A DNA stretch of 12,144 nt from NCBI GenBank assembly GCA_000827495.1, contig KN817724.1:1-12144 (forward strand). Direction: 5' to 3'. The DNA is from Hypholoma sublateritium FD-334 SS-4 (Eukaryota > Basidiomycota > Agaricomycetes > Agaricales > Strophariaceae). Below, piece by piece: positions 1 through 8,000 of the stretch (its first letter is position 1; each line of letters starts with the position of its first letter). Below the pieces are notes generated by a model that was given only the letters and a program-made list of their open reading frames with translations, was not told where the DNA came from and made no database searches. The position numbers and the translations under genes were made by a program.

Positions 1-2659
1 GCGCTCTCCCAATCATCCTTGGTCCCATTCCTGTACTGACAGTTGTCGAAATACGCACGCAAGTTGAGGTTTTGATATGTCTTGGCATTAACGTGATCGC
101 GCTCTGGCTTGGAAAGAATGCAGTATGACGGTGCTAAGGCNCCTTTTCGATTTGAAACTTTAGCTGTGAGATCAACCAAGAATTGGCGCCAAAGTTGCGT
201 AAGTGTCTTATCGATGTCACCGTCCACGTTGATGTTGTCTTCTTCATCAGTCAGATCAATTACTTCGCCGATGTCCGATCCTGCGTCTTCTTCGCGGGGC
301 GGAAGGCGATATCCACGAGCTGCTAAATTAAATATGCTCGGTGCTTCGGCTTCGTCTGGAATTATTCTAGTTGCAGTAGATCGTGTTTTGTTCGAAACAC
401 GACCAGGGTTGGCAGGTACAAGCATTCGCCCTTTGAAAAATTGGCCATTGATATCTTTTCTTTCGACACCGAAGATATAGCGAAACGTCTTTGATGTGAT
501 CATCCCTGCCGCGACGTTTCGAAAACGAGGAACGACAATGCCTTCGCCTATGCGAATATCACGAAGGAAAACTATTCCATATGGGTTGTAGGGCACTGTT
601 TCAGGGCGTCTAGGTCGAGCCCCGCGTTGCGGATACAGCGGGCGAATAGGTACTTCATCCTCAGAAGATTCAGAGTCGGAGTGCACGGATGGAGTGTCAT
701 GCCTGAGGTTTGGTTCACGTTCGTGCTCGTTTTCATCGTCATCAAATTCGTCTTCTTCATGTGGGTCCGCGATTGCTCTGGTACTCGCAGGATGCGCAAG
801 CGTTTGAATGTCTGCATCGACTCTGTCTACGAGAGGGAGAATTTTTCCCATCAAATCCCTGGAGCATGGGCCATCATCAGGTGCGGAATGGAGACCATTG
901 AGAAACCAAGGGGCAGCTGCTGTAAGCAGCAGAGCACTGTCAGATCCACGAAGAGACGCAGACCCGCGTTCCTGTTGCTGGAGAATATACTTGAAAGCAA
1001 GAACTCGGTATGCGCGTAAGCTCCTATAAATTTGTTATTGATTATTAGTTAACATTTCCCGACGCTGAAATTGAACCAACTTACCACCAAATGGTAGGGT
1101 CGAATATGACTAGCCCGTCACGTATGTGACCCACATTCATATTCAGCAGGACGTCAGAAGCGTAGACAATAGGTACGCGTATTTCAAGCCGGGCAAGGGA
1201 GGAGTTTTTGCCGGCAGCTTGGCGATATAACTCGTATAGGCCATAACAGTAATCATCAGCTTTCCCATTGAGGATGTCCTCACCCCTCAGAAATTTGCCA
1301 AAATGTGTACCCTCGGGACGGTAGGTGATCGATTTATCAGTCGTATACATTTGGAAGTACCGTACTTTGTATGGGCCTTCTGCGCGGATACCGGGGCTGA
1401 TTCGACAGCCAGAGACCGATGTGAGGTGCGACGTCATGTCGCGGTGGTACTTGGAGCTTCCCGGGCGGGTTATTCGCGAAGCATGCGAGTCTGAGATGTC
1501 AAGGGCGTCCTGCGCGATGTAATAATGGGAATCTGTGCGCCAGGCGAGGCACTGGCCAGCCGTCGAGGAGATTTCCAACCCCACATCGATCCACCAGTCG
1601 CCGCCCAGTATTGCGTCTTCGTCCAAGAAATTCAAGGCGAAAAGATGGTCCAAAGCGGAATTTGCAGCCGCTGAAGTTAAAGAGTGCCCGTTAGAGCTCT
1701 TGACGCCGCGTATTTGATGCAAAAACAGCAAGCCTCTACCCCAACTAATGTGATTTTCAGCCAGACATTCACGAATACAATCTCCAAGGTCTTTAATGAG
1801 CCAGGATGACAGGGTTTTTGTTTGAAAGGAAAGCGCCCCATTCTTCCCGCGAGCGCGAAACATTTCGGCAGAGTACGTCGGCGGCCATTCGGATGAGGAG
1901 GCTCCAGCGAGCTTTACGGCTGCCGGACGAAGTCCTTTCTCGTAAAATGTAGCCAGTTCTTGTTGAGTCAAAAAGGAGCTTCTGCGATCTCCATCGTACA
2001 GACCGGTGACAAGTACGCGGATCATGTTATGAGTCGCCCACTTTGCAATACAGAGGTTCGGAATTCGATGAATAGGGACGTTGGTATGCTCTCCCTGTTA
2101 AAAGAATTTGGGTATGAATACGAATACAATGAAGTATGGGCAGACGTACGTATTGATTATGGAAAGATGTTTCAATATGGATATTACGACAAAGAGTATC
2201 CTCAAATTTGGAGACGGGATAAATGGTGAGTTCGGTGGTTACGCAGATGTCGGTATGGATGCCAAGGATGCTGTCGTAGTCTCGCAAAGCTTGAACTTCA
2301 TCGTTGTCATTCAAGGCATTTTTAATGGGATCAACTTGGTATTGAATATCCTCTTGAAGACCATTGAGAACGAAACATGAAAAACTCGCCATATCACCAG
2401 ACCGGAGCAGTTGCTGCGCGGTGGATACAAATTCCTCTAACGTCAACGAACAAACTTCCTCCTCCTCCTCCTCCTCCTCGAATCGAGGATACGTCGGCTC
2501 ATCTGACATTGGATCGTCATCGTCCAGCAATTCGGGATCTACAAGGGATGGTGCCCTGAGACCGGGGCTTGCGTGGTCCCAATCCCAGTCGTGGGCAACC
2601 ACTTCCTGGTGATTCATATCTAAAGCTTCGTAGTCTTGAGAGTCGCTAGAATCAGACAT
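1..2659 (-). CDS. Uncharacterised acidic protein with SUMO-interacting motif (3 exons; 3' end beyond the window)
   Basis: I do not recognise the family. Exons on the minus strand: 2659-2150, 2094-1085 and 1023 to the left edge. They are joined by introns 2149-2095 (GTACGT...CAG, 55 nt) and 1084-1024 (GTAAGT...TAG, 61 nt). This joins three long open stretches into one frame of at least 847 residues with no stop. The ATG at 2659 has an in-frame TGA three codons upstream. Residues 1-80 are acidic, with a DDDD and an EEEEEEEE run. The middle (about 171-507) looks globular, rich in Trp and Tyr, with GGDWWIDVGLEIS and a FDPTIWW end at the second splice. The third exon holds more acidic patches (EEDEFDDDENE; SDSESSEDE), then a probably folded segment with YNPYGIVFLRD, and at plus 249-263 the core VIDLT followed by DEEDN, a canonical SUMO-interacting motif. 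No signal peptide or membrane segment is evident. The ambiguous base at 141 falls in GGN, so Gly either way. A nuclear role is inferred. Gene structure is well supported; function is unknown. Confidence 0.85.
2457..2479 (-). repeat. (GAG/TCC)n trinucleotide repeat inside exon 1
   Basis: A run of TCC triplets on the plus strand reads as GAG/GAA codons on the minus strand and encodes the poly-glutamate run at about residues 60-68 of the acidic protein. Its multiple-of-three unit keeps the frame. Length variation between strains would be expected for such a tract, but is not shown here. Confidence 0.8.
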
Positions 2660-2889
2660 AGATGCTCAAGGTGCGTCGGCTGACGAAAAGCATCGCAGCA
2701 TGAATCTTATTTTTTGAAAACGTATATTTAGAAACACAGTGGGAGAAAGCAAGGCTATGACACCTAATCAAGGCTATTTGCATTGCGCAAAGTCGCAGCC
2801 TCCCGTCGCAGTTCAGGGTTAGGGTGCGTACCCGCGCAGCCAACTGTGGAGCGAAGAAATGGAGGCTACGTAAGCGATTGAAGATCAAA
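2660..2889 (-). promoter_or_regulatory. 5' flank of the minus-strand gene
   Basis: This is non-coding sequence between the start codon at 2659 and the outer end of the left palindrome arm. An A/T-rich TATA-like stretch (taaatata on the minus strand, plus 2722-2730) lies about 65-70 nt upstream of the ATG and could be a core promoter element. No other site is recognisable. The call rests on position. Confidence 0.3.
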
Positions 2890-2952
2890 GCAGGAAAGGG
2901 GATAATGACTGACGATTCGGCCTGTGCAAGCATCTGAAACTGTACCGCGTGC

Positions 2953-3880
2953 CTACGAATTTTGAATAGAGTTGGGTGGGTCTTGCAGGAGGCACTGATG
3001 CGTTCATACCGGCTTAGAGAAAAACCAATAAGCGAAGAAAATAGTAGAACAAACCGTCTAAGCGAGGACAATACCATTCTGCAGGGTTGGCGGAGGAGGC
3101 AGAATGGCAACGGCTGCGATGGGATCGGCCTCGAAGGCATCATTTCTCGATGAAAATGAGCCCAGGCCACCATGCTCCAAAAGTAGTGAGTAAGCGTGCG
3201 GGCCCAGGTGTCTTCGAGCGGTGCTGAACTGGCTCACAGAAGAATAGATCAACCGTGAGAGGGTTTTCAGAGGTCGCGGCTGGGGTTGATTGATTCGAAA
3301 AGGATGCTTTGAGGAGCCTGAAGATACGTGTGTAGAAGAGAATCAGCATAAGGGACACAGAAACAGCGTAGTGAAAGAAAAACTTACGCAATGGAGAGCA
3401 GACCTTCCGTGGATCTGAGGTAGAGGAATGCAATGTGGAGTGTGGAGACGGGCGTCCTGAAAGATGACGCGTCAGACGCACGGCACACCCACGGTGAGAT
3501 ACACCTGATGGAATTGAACTTACGATTAAGACTTAGCAATATTGGAGGTAATTTAAACTGGTGGGGGATCTGGATATGCTAGAAAAGGAATTGAGAGTGG
3601 AAGGAAACATAGTATAACAGAAAACACACTGAAAATTGAGAGCGATAAACGCTTGGAGCAATGTATGATGAGATCGTAAGGGCCGACGGCGAGGGTTGCG
3701 ACGATGGTGACGAGAAGGTCCGAAGCTTTGATTCTTGAGGTCCGAATCGCACGAGACATGCTCGTACGACTCCGTGGTGAATTGTCTTGAGGAGCGCGAC
3801 ACCTGAGATGAACTCAGGCGACGCAGGACCCGCCTCGTCGTGAGGCGGGTCAGAGGAACAGTGTGCCTGATGGCGCTGCA
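2953..3880 (-). pseudogene. Left decayed gene copy in the palindrome
   Basis: This is the left-arm copy of an unrecognised intron-bearing gene, read outwards on the minus strand. Segments that share a reading frame with the right copy include EFISGVALLKTIHHGVVRAC and GPQESKL near the centre and, after the second intron, YSSVSQFSTARR, HAYSLLLEHGG and DPIAAVAILPPPP. Candidate introns are 3629-3579 (51 nt, with a weakened GTGTGT donor) and 3387-3318 (70 nt, GTAAGT...CAG). In the conserved frame a TAG stands at 3060-3058, where the right copy reads through. The two introns do not splice cleanly into one frame, so the copy is probably non-functional. It is less damaged than the right copy: its middle exon is open. 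No start codon is assured and no function can be given. Confidence 0.5.
3802..3851. other. Two small perfect hairpins at the inner end of the left arm
   Basis: Hairpin one: cctgag (3802-3807), loop atgaa, ctcagg (3813-3818). Hairpin two: gacccgcctc (3827-3836), loop gtcgt, gaggcgggtc (3842-3851), a perfect 10-bp GC-rich stem. Both sit inside the large palindrome and have counterparts in the other arm. Confidence 0.8.
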
Positions 3881-3935
3881 TGTGGTTGGTTGTCTGTGCT
3901 TGGCAATGTCCGTCAAAAATAACACGTCAGCACTT

Positions 3936-4884
3936 TGCAGCGCCATCAGGCACAGCATTCCACTGACCCGCCCCACCACCACGGAGGCGGGTCCTGCGTT
4001 GCCTGAGTTCATCTCAGGCGTCGCGCTCCTCAAGACAATCCACCATGGAGTCGTACGAGCATGTCTCATGCGATTGGGCCCTCAAGAATCGAAGCTCCAG
4101 ACCTTCTCATCACCGTTGTCACAACCTTCGCCGTCAACCCTTACGACCTCATGATTCTCATCGCACATTGCTCCAAGCGTTTATCGCTCTCGATTTTCGG
4201 TATGTTTTCTGCTATACAATATTGCCTTCTATTCTCAATTCCTTTTCTAGCACATCAAGATCTCCCACACACTCAGTACCATTTAAATTACCTTCAATAT
4301 TGCCGGGTCATAGTCGTAAGTTCAATTCCATCAGGTGTATCTCACCGTGGGTGTGCCGTGCTTCTGACACTCAGTAGTTTTCAGGACACCCGTCTCCACA
4401 CGCCACATTGCATTGCTCTATCTCAGATTCACGGAAGGTCCGCTCTCCATTGTGTAAGTTTTTCTTTCACTACGCCGTTTCTGTTCCCCTTATGCTGATT
4501 CACTTCTACACGTGTGTGATCAGCCTCTTTGGAACGTACTCTCTTCGAATCAATCGGCCCCCGAACTGGCCCTAGCAACATGTTCCATCGTCGGCCTATT
4601 CTTCCGTGAGCGAGTTCGGTACCGCTTGAGGACACCGTGGGCTACACGCTTGTTCATTACTTTTGCAGCAGGGAGGCCAGGGCCCATTTTTATCGAGAAA
4701 TGAAGTCTTTGACACCGATCCCATCCCAGCCGTCGCCGTTTTGCCTCCTCCGTTACCCCTGCAAAATGTTAGCGTCCTCGCTAGTACGGTTCATCCTGCT
4801 ATTTTATTCGCTTATTTGTTTTTCTCTAAGCCGGTACAAACACGTCAGTGCTTCCTGCAGGACCAGCCCCATTTGATTCCATAG
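3936..4884 (+). pseudogene. Right decayed gene copy in the palindrome
   Basis: This is the plus-strand partner of the left copy. It has introns at the same places and of the same length: 4200-4250 (51 nt, GTATGT...CTAG) and 4454-4523 (70 nt, GTAAGT...CAG). Conserved-frame segments include EFISGVALLKTIHHGVVRAC, GPQESKL, SPWVCRASD, YSSVSEF, HACSLLLQQGG and DPIPAVAVLPPP. It is broken by in-frame stops: TGA 4152-4154 beside a small insertion, TAG 4573-4575, and TGA 4627-4629 where the left copy has CGA (a C-to-T change). Middle-exon indels shift the frame. In the central and last exons many differences between arms fall at third codon positions, which suggests that both copies were once selected as protein. 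The family is unrecognised. Confidence 0.5.
3965..4019. other. Two small hairpins at the inner end of the right arm
   Basis: Hairpin one: gacccgcc (3965-3972) pairs with ggcgggtc (3986-3993) over a 13-nt loop. Hairpin two: gcctgag (4001-4007), loop ttcat, ctcaggc (4013-4019), a perfect 7-bp stem. Their counterparts in the left arm are at 3827-3851 and 3802-3818. Confidence 0.8.
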
Positions 4885-4987
4885 GCATCCTATGCATGCG
4901 GCCGCTTTTGTCGTTGTTTCAGATGCCTACTCGGGCCATATTGTCGGTCAGTATCCCCTTTCTTTCATTCATTCGTCAATCGATCAT

Positions 4988-5083
4988 GTTTTTTCTATAG
5001 GTCCCTCCTTTCGTGGAGCTCCTCGCAGATCCTATATATCATTGTAGCTATCGTTACTGTGTATCTTCTCCCTACAATCTATT
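4988..5083 (+). promoter_or_regulatory. Probable core promoter and 5' leader of the SNF2-like gene
   Basis: A TATA-like tatatat at 5033-5039 lies 45 nt before the ATG, followed by a pyrimidine-rich stretch (cttctccct, about 5065-5073) typical of fungal transcription start regions. An in-frame TAG at 5045-5047 rules out an N-terminal extension through this stretch without splicing. Assignment is by position and composition. Confidence 0.4.
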
Positions 5084-8000
5084 ATGCCCACTCATACCGT
5101 CGCGAGCGCTCTTGTTAAACTCTGGACTCTAGGCGCTCCCTGGAACTACTCTGGCTGGCAAGCTTTAACCAGTACGCACCATGGTTTGTTCCCAGAGGAT
5201 CCAGCACTGCTTCCTAAAGGCTGGACTCCCGAGGATGCTGCGAATGTAAAGTCCTATTTCGAACAGTACCGTCTTCAACCTACCGAAGACGACAAAATTG
5301 CCTTTGCGAGACAGACGAAAGGCACAGCCCTTCCTGGACGCAAGACCTGGCGCGATTGGGTCAGCGCTCTTTGGCGCACTTCCAGGATTAATGAAAGGAT
5401 AATATCCGTTCTCCATACCAATAATTTCCATCCTCTCACTCTCGCTGCTGATTCGTCCAATGGCACGACAACTTGGCCTATGGGCGGCACATGGATTCCC
5501 CTCTGCCTGGATGCCATCGCTTGCGACCTTTTTGGCGAAAGCTGTCTAGATCAACGCGGACGCCTTCCCGAACCTCTCCGTGCTCCTACTCAAGCCTTGA
5601 TTCAACGTACCTGGAATAATCTTACGAAACGTCTCGATCGCAGCAGGAAGCGCCTCTCCATTCTAGAAGAGGAGGCTATTCAAGCATTCAATGGTGATTC
5701 ACGTTTGAGGTATATTTCACGTTTAACTGATTATCTTTCTTTACAGATCTCAACGATGAACAAGTCACCAAGCCTCGCATTCGAAAGGTCATACGCGCAG
5801 TATCTAAGTGGCGCAATGTGGCCGAGATCTTTGATACACCAGAAAATATGAAGAAGATATCTGACATGCAGGTAGAGTTGGACCGCCTGATGACAGGGCT
5901 CGGTGCAAACATCAAGAAAAAAAGTACCAAGATTTCTGCCCCTCGTACGCTTCTTTTCGTCTCAAACTCCACACGTTTACTGAAGTAACATTACTTCAGG
6001 ACTGTTCAAGCTTTCGGCAGACATGTTGGAGGCCCTGTCCACCGAAGAGGAAGTTCAAGAAATCATTGCTCTCTACCATGAGCGGTTTGATACCCCAGCT
6101 AACGCTCCCGACGACACTCCTGTCATTGACCGTGATCCCATCATCAAAATTCCATTCGGTCCACCTGTTGATGGCGCTGACCCAGGCGCCGAGGTCGAAG
6201 CGCACATGAGCCCCGCGGAACTCTCAAAAAATCTCGGGTTTGTTGAAGGTCTTCCTCTCTTATTCAACAACATTCGCCACCGTGACGGCCTAAATCTTTG
6301 GTCAAGCTCTGACGCTTTCGTCATCAAAGACAGAAAACATCCACCTAGCCACATCTTGAAGCTCAAATTGAATTGGCACCAGTTAGCTGGCGTTCACGCT
6401 ATCGTACGCGGCTGTTTTACGGCGGAGCAAGAACCCGAACACTGTACAGGAATGCTTATTGCTGATGAGGTTGGACTCGGTAAAACCTATCTAGCAGCCA
6501 CAACCATAGCTTTCCTCTCCGAAGCTGCCATACGTCAAGATAACCTTCAAGTTGCGCCTATACTTGGTGAGTAACTTGTATTTTAGGCGTGAGATGGCCA
6601 CTAACTCGATATAACTTTGAAAGAGGCCCGCCCATATCTGGCGGGCTGTAAAGAAATCCCCTACTTACCCCATCTTATCCTCGTTCCCGGCACTCTTATA
6701 TCTCAATGGCTTGATGAACTCTATACTTTATATTCCCCTGGTTCCGTGGACATTTTTATTTATCCCTCTTCGGTTCAAGAACAAGAGTTGTTCTGGGCAC
6801 CTGATGGGCCGTTTTGTTCTTCTCGGCACGAAATGTCGAACCGCATTATCCTGGCGCCGCATTCGGTATAGTTATATTTAACATTCCTTTTACTTCATAC
6901 CTAACCGTGTTTATTCTTAGGTTTTACAGAAGGAATTTTCGTCGCTTCGCTCGATGAAAGCCAAGAAACATGGATCTCTACCATGGGCCCTTCCACCTTT
7001 GCTACCGCTCGTGCACCGCGCCGATATCTCCAAGACGTTGTTCGGCCAAAGTTTCCTCTCAGTTACCCTCGATGAAGCTCATAATTTTCGCAATTACGGC
7101 GCGAAGCACGCTGCGGCTCTCGCCGTGCTTGATAACTCAATCATTCAACTCATTCTATCCGCGACTCCTTTACAGACCGCGACTAAGGTAGAGCACGTTT
7201 ATTTATGTACTCCGTATTGTTATTAATAGGAGCACAGGATCTCGCTGCGATGGGCCGCATGACAGGGATATCACACTTCTTCACCCAGTACGCATGGGAG
7301 GAAGAGAAGGAGGATACACGGGCCCTGCGTCGCGCTCGAAAGGAAGTTCCTGACGATTACGATCCATTAGAAGATAACGATGAAGATCCTGTGAAAGCCT
7401 GCCAAGTCGCCATTGCCCAGCGCATACAAAAACAAACCGCCGGACATCTTTTGTGTCGCTCAGTCAACAGCAAAGACTGGCAGGGTAATCCACTCATTTC
7501 CCTCCCGCCGTGTAAAATCGTACATGTCACCCTAGATTTAACGCCCCGAGAGCTGGAAATTATAACAAGCAATGGGCAAGCATTGAAAGAGAAGTGCGTA
7601 TCTCATGTCTCATATATTTTAATCGATCTAATTATTTCCCAGCGCTGGCACAGCCAATCTGGCGATGAAACTCACTACAAGAGGTTTTTATATAGAATAC
7701 CGACTCTCTGTCATTTTCGCTCGTGAACACCCAAATGCACGTATCCCTCACTTCAAAACTCTCGAGGACTGGGCGAAGATGAAGTCCACGAAACTTGACA
7801 CCGCCGCCCAACTCTGCCGGTATTTGCTCCAGCGCGACGATCTTCCTCTGCCAGAATTCACGGGCGGAAGTGTTCGCTTTCCATCTTTACCTCGGCTGCT
7901 TGAGGGAGAGATCGCGACCCAAAACACCAAGATCGTGATCTTCTCAGAATTCCCATCAATGTGTTCTGTCTTACAGAATGTAAGTCATAAGGTTATTGTT

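Larger units (their letters stand above)
2890..4966. repeat. Giant imperfect inverted repeat (about 1-kb arms, 55-nt spacer)
   Basis: The reverse complement of 2890-3880 aligns to 3936-4966 almost throughout; the spacer is 3881-3935. By eye, identity is about 85-90% in the inner 350 bp and about 75-80% further out, with a few small indels (for example about 9 nt near 4152). Weak similarity may reach 2868 and 4987. Landmarks shared by both arms include CGCCATCAGGCACA at the inner end, GTTCAATTCCATCAGGTGTA in the middle, CTCTAAGCCGGTA further out, and GTTTCAGATGC plus TATCCCCTTTC at the outer end. No target-site duplication or transposase was found, so this is either an old inverted duplication or a foldback-type remnant. 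It fills most of the gap between the two divergent genes. Confidence 0.9.

Noticed and set aside
109..480. Plus-strand 123-codon open frame
   Set aside because: It lies antisense to the third exon of the minus-strand gene, which has a much longer continuous frame and proper splice joins.
627..1029. Overlapping plus-strand open frames
   Set aside because: They are antisense to the third exon of the acidic protein, in several frames at once, with no splice or start context.
2027..2100. Stop codon at 2027 as the end of a separate 210-residue protein
   Set aside because: The 55-nt intron 2149-2095 removes this reading and joins exon 1 in frame to the next 336 codons.
1..2659. The minus-strand gene as a KDZ- or Plavaka-type transposase
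   Set aside because: I saw no CxC-type zinc-binding clusters or recognisable catalytic triad in the visible 847 residues. The missing 3' part leaves it open, but nothing supports the call.
3533..4154. Open frames reading through the palindrome centre on both strands
   Set aside because: They cross the symmetric spacer and mirror each other, so they are a by-product of the inverted repeat. Only the arm segments show codon-like conservation.
2890..4966. Autonomous DNA transposon with long terminal inverted repeats
   Set aside because: Only 55 nt lie between the arms. No transposase was found and no target-site duplication could be seen, so only a foldback or non-autonomous remnant remains possible.
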